Source: Alkalimonas cellulosilytica (GTDB taxonomy: Bacteria; Pseudomonadota; Gammaproteobacteria; Enterobacterales; Alteromonadaceae). Taken from it: a stretch of DNA of 64,000 nt. Location: NCBI RefSeq assembly GCF_036325985.1, contig NZ_JAUHLI010000008.1, positions 152,145 to 216,144 on the forward strand, in the 5' to 3' direction. Numbering within the stretch: the first letter of the stretch is position 1; every line of letters begins with the position of its first letter. This document shows positions 25,808-34,654 of this stretch, piece by piece. The notes below the pieces were generated by a model, which did no database searches, was not told the origin of the DNA, and saw only the letters and a program-made list of their open reading frames with translations. The position numbers were made by a program, and so were the translations under genes.

Positions 25808-25830
25808 GCTATCGGATGCTGCAAAAGGTT

Positions 25831-25907
25831 TGGCGGAGCGGACGGGGCTCGAACCCGCGACCCCCGGCGTGACAGGCCGGTATTCTAACCAACTGAACTA
25901 CCGCTCC
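25831..25907 (-). tRNA. tRNA-Asp (GUC), promoter-proximal copy
   Basis: Identical 77-base copy, 23 bases from its neighbour, and first to be transcribed from the promoter at 25958-25986. Confidence 0.96.
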
Positions 25908-25957
25908 AAACCAAGGTGCGCTGCCCATCTTGTCAGGGATGTTGCAGTGCGGCGGGA

Positions 25958-25986
25958 ATGATAAGGGTTCGGGTTTTCTGCGTCAA
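25958..25986 (-). promoter_or_regulatory. tRNA-Asp operon promoter
   Basis: On the minus strand TTGACG (25981-25986), a 17-base spacer and TATCAT (25958-25963), followed by the GC-rich discriminator TCCCGCCGC. The discriminator is of the type associated with stringent control of stable RNA. The first tRNA starts about 50 bases downstream. Confidence 0.8.
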
Positions 25987-26014
25987 CACCTTTTTGGCCG
26001 CAATTGCGCAAAGC

Positions 26015-27469
26015 TTAATCATCCGGTAACGATAAGTCGAGAATATCGTCCAAATCATCTTTTTTAGCGGCAGGGGCGCCCTGCTTGGCTTCGCTTTCCT
26101 TGTTCGGTTTGTTGTTATCGGCCGTTGCAGCCGCTTTTTTCTTTGGCAGTAAATCACGTACCGACTTGCCGGTGAGCATCAACCAGATAAAAAAGCCGCC
26201 TATCGATAGAATTAAAACATTCACACTGATCACCCATCCCCACGGGAAAGCAGCGGCTTGTTCCAACTCTCTTCTGGCTGCCTCTTCGGCCAGGATCTCT
26301 TCAGGCAAACGTTCCAGCTCAGGGGCCTGAAAAGTTTCGAGATTCACCGAAAAATCCACATTAGGCAGGGTCAGCATAAACTCCCGGCCATTACGAAGTT
26401 CACCAAAGGCCTGGATTTCAATCATATAGCTACCATAGCCCCGATGCTCCAGCTGCAAGCGATGAGCACCAAATTCAGACCGCTGCAGGCTAAATGCCTC
26501 GGTATCTCCATCCGGATAACGCACCCGGCCTTGCAAAATCAGGCTTTGAGCTTTGACTTCCTCGTTCACCACCACAAAGTTCAGTTGATGCTTGGCTTCG
26601 ACATGTTCGGCTTTGGTCAGCTCCGCTTTGATTGGTATCGGATGAATCAACACCGGGGCTTGCTCTACTTCTCTGGTATAAAGCGGTGTTTTTACCAGGT
26701 ATTTAGGAACCCACTCACCAGCGGCAAAACTCAGCTGGAACTCACCGGTAAATACCCCATCCCGGGCTCGTTCATCAAACCCCCGGCCGTCATCGCGGAA
26801 TTGCGCGACCTGCACAATGCCCCGACCAAAATTGTCATAATCAGGGTTGTTGGTGCTGATAAAAATCACATCCAACGTTAGAATTTCACGGAAGTCTCTG
26901 GCATTAATCGGCTCACCAGCATTTTTTAGTCTGGCCGTTACCTTTAGGGTTTCGCCACTCATCAGATGATCTGGCAAAGGATCCACATCCAAAATAATAT
27001 CGCTAAGTACCATAATCCGGCTTTCAGCTAAGATGCGCCCTAACGCCTGCCAGGGGCCTGCCATCGGCCGGGGAATCTGGATCAAATCGTAGTTACGGCT
27101 GGCATGCCATTCCACTTGCTGCTCTTCGGCATTTCGTACATTGATTTTACTGCCATCGGGCCGTACCAGAATCACGGAAGGTGAGCCCGGCCGGCGGAAC
27201 ATCAGTAAAGTAATTTCATCTACCTCGCCATCAATCCGAAAGCGATTGTCAAACAGCGAGATTTGGTTGCGGGTTGGCAGTTGCTGCAACATTTCAAAGC
27301 CAATATCAAACGGAGTATCTTGCAGTAACTCTGGAAAGTCCAGCTCCAGCTCCTCTAGCTGCTCCATGGTTAGCTCTGGCTCCGGGTCTGGTACAGGCTC
27401 AGGTTGGGCCAGTACCGCCAGACTACATAGCAAAAGTAAGCATAATAAATAACTCAGAGCTCTGGCCAT
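26015..27469 (-). CDS. TIGR03503 family membrane-anchored periplasmic protein
   Basis: A 484-residue protein matching TIGR03503, a family of unknown function found next to dnaQ in marine gammaproteobacteria. It has a signal peptide (1-21, ending LAQ), an acidic proline-rich stretch rich in PEP/DPE, a large extracytoplasmic beta-rich region with an immunoglobulin-like part (LMSGETLKVTARLKNAG, DGVFTGEFQLSF), one membrane helix near 420-440 (WGWVISVNVLILSIGGFFIW) and a charged cytoplasmic tail ending DDILDLSLPDD. The architecture resembles von Willebrand-type periplasmic proteins, but no MIDAS motif is seen. Its start overlaps the dnaQ end by 16 bases, so the two are translationally coupled. Confidence 0.8.
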   Translation of the reverse strand: MARALSYLLCLLLLCSLAVLAQPEPVPDPEPELTMEQLEELELDFPELLQDTPFDIGFEMLQQLPTRNQISLFDNRFRIDGEVDEITLLMFRRPGSPSVILVRPDGSKINVRNAEEQQVEWHASRNYDLIQIPRPMAGPWQALGRILAESRIMVLSDIILDVDPLPDHLMSGETLKVTARLKNAGEPINARDFREILTLDVIFISTNNPDYDNFGRGIVQVAQFRDDGRGFDERARDGVFTGEFQLSFAAGEWVPKYLVKTPLYTREVEQAPVLIHPIPIKAELTKAEHVEAKHQLNFVVVNEEVKAQSLILQGRVRYPDGDTEAFSLQRSEFGAHRLQLEHRGYGSYMIEIQAFGELRNGREFMLTLPNVDFSVNLETFQAPELERLPEEILAEEAARRELEQAAAFPWGWVISVNVLILSIGGFFIWLMLTGKSVRDLLPKKKAAATADNNKPNKESEAKQGAPAAKKDDLDDILDLSLPDD

Positions 27470-28161
27470 AATGTGGCTCCGGATTTTTTGGCAATCAGTT
27501 GCAAGTGCTGTTGATGCGCTTGCAATTCCTGCTCGCTGGCTGCGATCACTTTCAAGGCACCGCTGCGTCTTATCTGCGCTGGTTGCCTCTGTTCACCACT
27601 GTCGTTTTGCTGCTCTGATGCCAGGTTCAGACTCACCTGGCCACCGGTCATCCGTAGATAGACATCCGCCAGGATCTCAGCATCCAGCAAAGCCCCGTGC
27701 AGGGTTCGATGACTGTTGTTGATATCGTAACGCCGGCAAAGAGCGTCTAAGTTGTTTTTCTGGCCAGGGTGTAGATCCCGCGCCAGCTTCAGCGTATCCA
27801 GAATGGCACAGTAACCCGCTACAGGAGGTAAAGTTGGCCGCAGCAGACTAAACTCGTGGTCAATAAAACCAACGTCGAAAGCTGCGTTGTGAATAACCAG
27901 CTCAGCTCCCTGAATGTAGTGATAGAAATCCTGGGCGATATCGCGGAACTTTGGCTCATGCATCAAGCGTTCATTGGTAATACCATGCACCGCAATGGCT
28001 TCGGCTTCAATATCCCGCTCCGGGTTGATGTAGACATGGTAGTTATTGCCGGTAAAACGCCGGTTCACCAGCTCCACACAGCCAATCTCAATGATTCGGT
28101 GCCCTTCTTTTGGGTTAATGCCGGTGGTTTCTGTATCAAGTACAATCTGACGTTTTGCCAT
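27454..28161 (-). CDS. dnaQ: DNA polymerase III epsilon subunit, 3'-5' exonuclease
   Basis: A 235-residue proofreading subunit. The DEDDh exonuclease motifs are in place: Exo I RQIVLDTETTGINP, Exo II HNAAFDVGFIDHE, and the histidine-bearing Exo III RTLHGALLDAEILADVY. The C-terminal tail ends with a conserved KKSGATLWPE segment that binds the polymerase subunit. ATG 28161 is placed just before the conserved domain; the in-frame ATG at 28179 adds six residues and cannot be excluded. Divergent from rnhA, the classic dnaQ/rnhA arrangement, with about 100 bases holding both promoters. Confidence 0.95.
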   Translation of the reverse strand: MAKRQIVLDTETTGINPKEGHRIIEIGCVELVNRRFTGNNYHVYINPERDIEAEAIAVHGITNERLMHEPKFRDIAQDFYHYIQGAELVIHNAAFDVGFIDHEFSLLRPTLPPVAGYCAILDTLKLARDLHPGQKNNLDALCRRYDINNSHRTLHGALLDAEILADVYLRMTGGQVSLNLASEQQNDSGEQRQPAQIRRSGALKVIAASEQELQAHQQHLQLIAKKSGATLWPEL

Positions 28162-28261
28162 CTCAGGTTCCGCTGCCATCGCTTTTACGGTAAATTATAA
28201 CAACAATGCCAAAGCACTGCGCGCCTTGTCTGCATAGCCCATTGAATCATAGGACATCTGT

Positions 28262-28738
28262 ATGCAAAAAACCGTCACCATCTTTACAGATGGCTCTTGC
28301 CTTGGCAACCCTGGCCCAGGTGGTTATGGCATCGTGCTGCGTTATCAACAGCACCAGAAGGAATTAAGCGCTGGTTTTGTGCAAACCACCAACAACCGAA
28401 TGGAGCTGCTGGCAGCCATTGTTGCGCTGGAAAGCCTGAAATCGCCTTGTCAGGTGGAGCTCTATACCGACAGTCAGTATGTCCGGTTGGGTATCACCCA
28501 GTGGCTGGTTGGCTGGAAACGCAATAACTGGCGGACCAGCCAGAAAAAAGCCGTGAAAAACCAGGATCTATGGCAGCGTCTCGACAGCGCCAGTCAGCGC
28601 CATCAAATCAACTGGCACTGGGTGAAAGGCCACTCTGGACATCCGGAAAATGAACGTTGCGATGAACTGGCACGAGCAGCGGCAACGCATGGCGCTACCG
28701 CTATTGATCAAGGCTTTGTTGCTAATAAGGAGGAATAA
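28262..28738 (+). CDS. rnhA: Ribonuclease HI
   Basis: A 158-residue enzyme that removes RNA from RNA-DNA hybrids. Catalytic acids: first Asp in IFTDGSCLGNPGPGGYG, Glu in NRMELLAAIVALE, Asp in LYTDSQYV, and last Asp in NERCDELARAAA. The basic handle is present (KRNNWRTSQKKAVKNQDLW). Length is near E. coli RNase HI (155). It diverges from dnaQ and converges with the peroxidase gene, with 3 bases between stops. Confidence 0.96.
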   Translation: MQKTVTIFTDGSCLGNPGPGGYGIVLRYQQHQKELSAGFVQTTNNRMELLAAIVALESLKSPCQVELYTDSQYVRLGITQWLVGWKRNNWRTSQKKAVKNQDLWQRLDSASQRHQINWHWVKGHSGHPENERCDELARAAATHGATAIDQGFVANKEE

Positions 28739-28741
28739 GGC

Positions 28742-29293
28742 TTAACCTCCCTGGCCCAACAGCTTTTCCAGCTCGGCAACAAAAGCCGGATCAGCAGGAC
28801 TAACCCGACTTCCAAAGTGCACTACGGTTTGCTCATCGGCACTGACTAAATACTTGTTGAAGTTCCAGGACGGCTGCTCGCCTGTTTTGTCAATCAAAGC
28901 ACGAAACACAGGGTTGGCGTTACGTCCCCGTACTGAAGTGGTTGAGAACATAGGGAATTCAACCCCATAGTCTAAATAACACACTTCAGCCGTTCTGGCT
29001 TCATCGCTGTGTTCCTGACGAAAATCGTTGGAAGGAAAACCCAACACCACCAAGCCTTGCTCGCGGTAATCATGATACAGCTGCTGCAAAGCTTCAAACT
29101 GAGGAGTGAAACCACAACGACTGGCGGTATTGACCACCAGCAGTGTTTTCCCTTTGAATTGCTCGCATAAATCCACTGTCTCACGGGTATTGAGTTGCTG
29201 CATTGAATGACCTAACACAGCTCCGCATTGATTGGCCATCACCTGACTGCTAAAGGCCGCAGCAGCAACCGCTGCTAACCACCATGTTTTCAT
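28742..29293 (-). CDS. Periplasmic glutathione/thioredoxin peroxidase-family protein
   Basis: A 183-residue protein with a signal peptide (MKTWWLAAVAAAAF, cut after VMA near residue 20) and a GPx fold. The peroxidatic residue is Cys60 in NTASRCGFTPQ, so it is a Cys not Sec enzyme. The Trp-Asn of the active site is kept in PSWNFNKYL. In the third motif the usual FPCNQF is FPSNDF, so the normal active-site Gln is Asp. Such homologues reduce peroxides with thioredoxin-like partners; which one works in the periplasm is not clear. ATG 29293 is preferred to upstream starts because the signal peptide begins there. Confidence 0.85.
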   Translation of the reverse strand: MKTWWLAAVAAAAFSSQVMANQCGAVLGHSMQQLNTRETVDLCEQFKGKTLLVVNTASRCGFTPQFEALQQLYHDYREQGLVVLGFPSNDFRQEHSDEARTAEVCYLDYGVEFPMFSTTSVRGRNANPVFRALIDKTGEQPSWNFNKYLVSADEQTVVHFGSRVSPADPAFVAELEKLLGQGG

Positions 29294-29470
29294 GACTAAC
29301 TCCCACATTATGTTGTCCACTTAGCATGATTTATACGTGGCCATTATGCAAATGGATCGGCTATTTAACAGCAATAAGCCCTTGATTGGTCTAGAATAGG
29401 GAAATTGACTGGCAAAAGCTAAATACAGTCAGCCTTTAGCACTTACCGAATTTATCAACCACAAAAGCCG

Positions 29471-32449
29471 ATGACCAAAACCATACTTAGCAAGCTGTCG
29501 AAACACAAATATCACCCCCTGGCTATTGCAAGCTTACTGGCAGCACTTTTGCTTAATACTGCATTTGTCTGGTATCTGGATACCCAACGTAGCCAACGCC
29601 AATCCATGGCAACGGCTCAGACATCTCAGGCTTTTCTGAATCAATTGCAACTTCGCCTGGAGCGCAACTTCACGGCAGCCTATGCCATTGCCGCAGGCAT
29701 CAATCAGGCTGGTGCCGAACAAATCGAGTTTAGCGCCTATGCCAGAGAGTTACTGAACTATTATCCGGATATTGTTGCGGTTTCACTGGCTCCCAATGGG
29801 GTGATCAACGATGTTTACCCTTTAGCTGGCAATGAACAGCTGCTGGGTTTTGATATGTTCGCTCACCCGGCGCAAAGCATAGAAGCGAAACGCGCGAAAG
29901 CCGCCGGCAAACTTCGTTTAAACGGCCCTTTTGCCCTGGTGCAAGGTGGCAGTGGCGTAGTTGCCCGCTTACCTTTGTATCAGCAAACCAATAAGGGCGG
30001 TTTCCAGGGGTTTATTAATGTCACCTTGCTGCTGGATCCCATGCTGGATGGCCTGCATCAGGAATATTTCAGCGAAAGTTCCTTTGCTTATAAGCTATGG
30101 CGCTATGACGCTGAACAGCAAACTCAAATAATACGGCAACATGCTAACCCTGCTGCCAACAGCCTTTCTTTTACCCTGCCACTGGCTGACAATCCCTGGC
30201 AATTGGATATGCACTACCAACCTAGCTGGCAAGAGCAGCTCACATTCTGGCTGGAAGTACTGTTTGCACTTTTTTCCAGCCTGCTGCTCTATAGCTTTGC
30301 CTTATTCTATTTACAACTACGCAGTCAACGTGGCCTACTCGAACATCAGGTCGTTAAACGTACCGATGAGTTGCAACAAACATTGCAGCGTTACCGCTCT
30401 TTTATTCAGGCATCCAATACCGGTGGCTGGGAGTACGATCACAGCCGCAACTTTCTCAAATGCAGCCAGGAATACTTCAGTATGCTGGGCCGCAGGCGGG
30501 AACACTATGATCAATCCGGTCAGGATAATCTGGCGGCAACCTGGCTGGATTTAATGCACCCCGATGATGTTACCGCGGCCAGCCAGGCTTTTATCGACTA
30601 CTTGCAACAGCCCGATGGTATGTACGAAAGCCAGTTCCGGATGCGTCATCAGGACGGCCACTGGGTGTGGGTTTTATCGCGCGGCCGGGCCATGCTTAAT
30701 GAGGACGGCAGCCTGTCTCCAATTGTTGTTGGCACTCATATTGATATCAGTAGTCAAAAACAAGCTGAGATGAGGTTGCGGCTGTTGGAGCAGTTATTTG
30801 AGCAAAGCTCCGAGGGCATGCTAGTCACGGATCCAAACCATACCATCGTATTAGTAAACAGGGCCTTCACCGCTATCAGTGGTTACAGCAGCGACGAAGT
30901 TATGGGCCAAACCCCCAAACTACTCTCCTCCGGTAAACACAACAAAGATTTTTACCAAGCGATGCAGCAGGCTATACAGCGCCATGGCAGTTGGCAGGGC
31001 GAGATCTGGAATCGCCGCAAAAATGGTGAGCTCTATCCGGAATGGCTGAGCATTTCACAAATCAGAGATGCCAAAGGACAGCTGAGCCACTATGTCGCGC
31101 TGTTCAGTGATATCAGCACTTACAAGCAAGATCAGGAAAAGCTCAATTTACTGGCACACTTTGACACCCTGACTCAACTGCCAAACCGAACACTACTGAT
31201 TGACCGGACCGAACAAGCCATTCAACGTGCCAAACGTGCCGGCCAGCAGATTGCCATGCTGTTTATTGATCTGGATCGCTTTAAGAAAATCAATGATGCG
31301 CTCGGGCATGACATCGGTGATGAGGTGCTGGTACAAGCCGCAAAGCGCTTGCAAGCCATGACCCGCAGCCAGGATACTTTGAGTCGCTTAAGCAGCGATG
31401 AGTTTATCCTGTTACTACCCGATACCAATCAGGAAGCCGCCGGCCGGCTGGCTAAGCGTATTCTTGAAACCATGCAAACACCTTATCAATTTGCCAAAGA
31501 ACCACTGAGCATCTCGGCTTCCATTGGCATCGCTATCTTCCCGAACGATGGAGCCAACTTCTTTGAGCTAAACAAGCATGCCGATATCGCCATGTTTAAA
31601 GCCAAAGAAGATGGCCGCAACAAATACTGCTTCTTTACTGCCGGTATGCAAAGCCAATTCAATCGCCAGCTGCAACTGGAAAATGCCCTCAGGCTTGCGA
31701 TCACCAACAATCAGCTGCAGTTAGCCTATCAACCACAGCTCTGTCTGGAAAAAAACACCCTGACAGGCTTTGAGGCCCTGCTGCGCTGGCAGCATCCGGA
31801 ACTGGGCTTCATTTCGCCGGCCGAGTTTATTCCGGTAGCAGAGCACAGCGGTTTGATGATTAAACTGGGTGAATGGGTGCTGCAACACGCCATTCAACAG
31901 CAAAAGCGTTGGTACCAGCATGGCTATACCGAACTGGTGATGGCCATTAACCTGTCTCCGGTACAGTTTCGTCAGCCCGAGTTATTGGACATTATTAGCA
32001 CCCAACTGGAGCTGGCCAAACTGCCGGCCCATTGCATTGAGCTGGAAATTACAGAAAGTGCCATGGTCGAGGATGCCGAACAAGCCATCAAAACGGTGGA
32101 TGCGATTCGGCACAAAGGCATCAGCCTGGCCATTGATGATTTTGGTACCGGTTACTCTTCGCTTAGCTATCTCAAGCGCTTTCATTTAAGTAAGCTGAAA
32201 ATCGATCAGTCTTTCGTGCGTGAACTGTTAGATAGCCCGGAAGATCGTGCCATCGTCACAGCAATCATCCGTATGGCGCAAAGCCTGGGGTTAAGAACCA
32301 TCGCGGAAGGGGTGGAAACCGCCGAACACCAGAGTTTATTGCAACAATTAGGTTGTGATGACATTCAGGGCTATCACTATGGCCGCCCTATGCCGGCAGA
32401 AGCAGCGACAGCCTTTATTCAGCAAGCGTTTGTGCATCAACAAGCCTGA
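29471..32449 (+). CDS. CHASE-PAS-PAS-GGDEF-EAL c-di-GMP phosphodiesterase candidate
   Basis: A 992-residue membrane protein. Order: TM1 about 17-39, periplasmic CHASE domain 40-250, TM2 about 255-280, two PAS domains (300-550), GGDEF and EAL. The GGDEF motif reads SSDEF (641-645), which should abolish cyclase activity. The EAL motif is intact (EALLRW, 768-773), as are ELEITESAMVED, AIDDFGTGYSSL, LKIDQSF and IAEGVETAEH, so phosphodiesterase activity is likely. The degenerate GGDEF may still bind GTP or sense another signal. The chemotaxis receptor gene 187 bases downstream suggests a motility or surface-behaviour role. Confidence 0.9.
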   Translation: MTKTILSKLSKHKYHPLAIASLLAALLLNTAFVWYLDTQRSQRQSMATAQTSQAFLNQLQLRLERNFTAAYAIAAGINQAGAEQIEFSAYARELLNYYPDIVAVSLAPNGVINDVYPLAGNEQLLGFDMFAHPAQSIEAKRAKAAGKLRLNGPFALVQGGSGVVARLPLYQQTNKGGFQGFINVTLLLDPMLDGLHQEYFSESSFAYKLWRYDAEQQTQIIRQHANPAANSLSFTLPLADNPWQLDMHYQPSWQEQLTFWLEVLFALFSSLLLYSFALFYLQLRSQRGLLEHQVVKRTDELQQTLQRYRSFIQASNTGGWEYDHSRNFLKCSQEYFSMLGRRREHYDQSGQDNLAATWLDLMHPDDVTAASQAFIDYLQQPDGMYESQFRMRHQDGHWVWVLSRGRAMLNEDGSLSPIVVGTHIDISSQKQAEMRLRLLEQLFEQSSEGMLVTDPNHTIVLVNRAFTAISGYSSDEVMGQTPKLLSSGKHNKDFYQAMQQAIQRHGSWQGEIWNRRKNGELYPEWLSISQIRDAKGQLSHYVALFSDISTYKQDQEKLNLLAHFDTLTQLPNRTLLIDRTEQAIQRAKRAGQQIAMLFIDLDRFKKINDALGHDIGDEVLVQAAKRLQAMTRSQDTLSRLSSDEFILLLPDTNQEAAGRLAKRILETMQTPYQFAKEPLSISASIGIAIFPNDGANFFELNKHADIAMFKAKEDGRNKYCFFTAGMQSQFNRQLQLENALRLAITNNQLQLAYQPQLCLEKNTLTGFEALLRWQHPELGFISPAEFIPVAEHSGLMIKLGEWVLQHAIQQQKRWYQHGYTELVMAINLSPVQFRQPELLDIISTQLELAKLPAHCIELEITESAMVEDAEQAIKTVDAIRHKGISLAIDDFGTGYSSLSYLKRFHLSKLKIDQSFVRELLDSPEDRAIVTAIIRMAQSLGLRTIAEGVETAEHQSLLQQLGCDDIQGYHYGRPMPAEAATAFIQQAFVHQQA

Positions 32450-32636
32450 TAATCATAATGAATTTCGCGAGTAACCGTTCTATTTTTCGGCTATAACCCT
32501 GCTATTATTTTATTACCCAACAAAATCATCATGTTGTGTATATTTTTCAAAAAAAGGGACTTTTAATCCCTCAAGCTTTGAACCAAACCAATCACGGAAC
32601 AGTAAACATTGATGGACATTTACTGGAGAATCCATC

Positions 32637-34604
32637 ATGGCGACTTTCTACCGTTTGCTCTGCAACATGACCGTACGAAAAAAATTATTCAGCGGCTTTG
32701 GTTTAGTTCTCGCCATCCTGCTAGGGATCAGCTGGCTTAGCATGCAAGCCCTAAGTAGCCTGGGTGAGCGATTTGCCCTGCTCAATCAGGTTAAAACCAT
32801 CAGCATTCTGGTGGGCGAAGCGAGGCAGCAGGAAAAAAACTTTATGCTGCGCCTCGATGAGCAGTACTTAACCGAAGCAAATGCATTGATTGACCAAGGT
32901 ATTCAGCTGGCAAATCAGGCATCAGCCGCCTTCACCACAGCTGAGAGTATTACTCAGATGCAACAAATGCAGCAAGAAGCCAACCGCTATCAGCAGGAGC
33001 TAACCACCTATATGGAGCTGGAACGCAACAGCCAATTGCAGCAACAGCAGATGGAAGAAAATGCCCGTTATGCTCTAGAGGTATTCAATCAGTTGGAGCA
33101 GCAATTTCGGCAACAAACCCTCGTATTGATTCAGGCGCAGGGTGATCAGGCCAGTATCCAAAGCCTGCATCAGGCACAACTTGCCAGCGATGCCGCCCGG
33201 GCTTTATTGGAAGCCCGTCGGCTTGAGCGTACTTTTGTACAGAGTGAGTCGGCCAGTGATTACCAGGCACTACAGCAGCAACTGGGACTGGTTGAGCAAT
33301 ACAGCCAACAACTTCGGCAAAGTGGACTGCACAGCTCACTGCTGACCGAGCTCGACTACAGCCTTGGGCAGCTGCAACAGTATCAGCATTATTTCTCCGA
33401 GTTTCGTCGTTTGGTTGATGCGACCAATAACTCTGAACAGCAACTCAATACGCAAGCCAGATTAATGGTCGACAGCGCAGAGCAGTCGCTGGAGAGACAG
33501 CTGGAGCAAATGCATCACCAACAGCAGCAGCTTCGCTTGGTTCTGCTGGCGGCAAGTAGTCTGGCACTGCTGCTGGGGATTGCTGCAGCCATACTCATCA
33601 CCCGTTTGATTGTACAACCACTGCAACAGGTGGTCGCAGTTGCCAATAAAATTGCCAGTGGTGACTTAACAGAAGATTTGCACAGCGATCGCAAAGATGA
33701 ATTAGGGCAATTATCACAAGCCATGCAGCGCATGACCGTTAGTCTGCGTCAGCTGATTCTTCGGCTATCCAGTGGTATTACCCAACTAGCAAGCTCAACC
33801 GAAGAAATGGCGGTGATTTCCCAGCAAACCAGTGCTGGCGTAAGCCAGCAAAAAGTAGAAACGGAGCAGGTAGCTGCCGCCATGAATGAAATGACAGCGA
33901 CCGTGCAGGAAGTGGCCCGCAGCGCGGAGGAAGCATCGCTAGCAGCAACCAATTCAGCACAGCAAGCTGAGATGAGCAATCAGATCCTGGATAAGACCAT
34001 GACCGGTATCAAGCAACTGGCCCAAGATGTCAATCAGTCGGCAGTATCCATTGCTGAGCTAAAAGATGAAGCCGACAGCATCGGCTCCATTCTGGATGTG
34101 ATTACCAATATTACCGAGCAGACCAATTTATTGGCACTAAATGCAGCCATAGAAGCAGCCCGCGCCGGTGAAGCAGGCAGGGGGTTTTCGGTGGTAGCTG
34201 ATGAAGTGCGTCAGTTGGCAACACGGGCTCAGGCTTCCACCACCCAAATCAATGAGGTGATTCAGCGTCTGCAACGCAAAGCGGAGTTGGCTGTGACAGC
34301 CATGCAGAGCAATACTGAGCGGGCCAATGAGGTGTTTGAGTCCACCGATGATGCCAGCGAGGCCATCGAGACGATTTTAAAAGATATCCAGAACATTCAG
34401 CAAATGAACCAGCAAATTGCTGCAGCAGCGCTACAGCAAAGCACCGTGGCAGAAGAGATTAACCGTAGCCTGACCAATATTCAGGTCGCCACCGAACAAT
34501 CCTCAGTCGCCATTGAAGAAACAGCAAAAACCAGCAGCACCCTAAGTCAACTGGGGCTGGAGCAGCAAGAGCTGGCACACCAGTTCCGCTTATCCGCCGC
34601 TTAA
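32637..34604 (+). CDS. Methyl-accepting chemotaxis protein with helical (HBM-type) sensor
   Basis: A 655-residue chemoreceptor. TM1 is about 16-37, a helical periplasmic domain of about 245 residues with VGEARQQEKNFMLR follows (the helical bimodular type that binds organic acids in characterised receptors), then TM2 about 302-323, HAMP (323-376) and the signalling domain, which includes NITEQTNLLALNAAIEAARA and GRGFSVVADEVRQLA. No C-terminal CheR pentapeptide is visible; the protein ends FRLSAA. The ligand is unknown. GGAG precedes the ATG. Confidence 0.92.
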   Translation: MATFYRLLCNMTVRKKLFSGFGLVLAILLGISWLSMQALSSLGERFALLNQVKTISILVGEARQQEKNFMLRLDEQYLTEANALIDQGIQLANQASAAFTTAESITQMQQMQQEANRYQQELTTYMELERNSQLQQQQMEENARYALEVFNQLEQQFRQQTLVLIQAQGDQASIQSLHQAQLASDAARALLEARRLERTFVQSESASDYQALQQQLGLVEQYSQQLRQSGLHSSLLTELDYSLGQLQQYQHYFSEFRRLVDATNNSEQQLNTQARLMVDSAEQSLERQLEQMHHQQQQLRLVLLAASSLALLLGIAAAILITRLIVQPLQQVVAVANKIASGDLTEDLHSDRKDELGQLSQAMQRMTVSLRQLILRLSSGITQLASSTEEMAVISQQTSAGVSQQKVETEQVAAAMNEMTATVQEVARSAEEASLAATNSAQQAEMSNQILDKTMTGIKQLAQDVNQSAVSIAELKDEADSIGSILDVITNITEQTNLLALNAAIEAARAGEAGRGFSVVADEVRQLATRAQASTTQINEVIQRLQRKAELAVTAMQSNTERANEVFESTDDASEAIETILKDIQNIQQMNQQIAAAALQQSTVAEEINRSLTNIQVATEQSSVAIEETAKTSSTLSQLGLEQQELAHQFRLSAA

Positions 34605-34611
34605 CCCAACC

Positions 34612-34636
34612 GGCTGGCGGCTTGGTACCGCCAGCC
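34612..34636. promoter_or_regulatory. Intercistronic hairpin before the GGDEF-EAL gene
   Basis: GGCTGGCGG (34612-34620), loop CTTGGTA, CCGCCAGCC (34628-34636): a perfect 9-bp stem with no T-run. It sits between the chemoreceptor stop and the ribosome site of the next gene, so it may stabilise the upstream mRNA or reduce read-through. Confidence 0.6.
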
Positions 34637-34654
34637 AATGCAAGGAGATGCATC

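Noticed and set aside
25485..25907. Regular 77-base repeats with 23-49-base spacers, superficially like a CRISPR array
   Set aside because: The repeats fold as complete tRNA-Asp with encoded CCA, and no cas gene is present.
32460..32636. Flagellar sigma-28 promoter before the chemoreceptor gene
   Set aside because: A GGCTATAA word is present, but the -35 TAAA at the right distance is missing.
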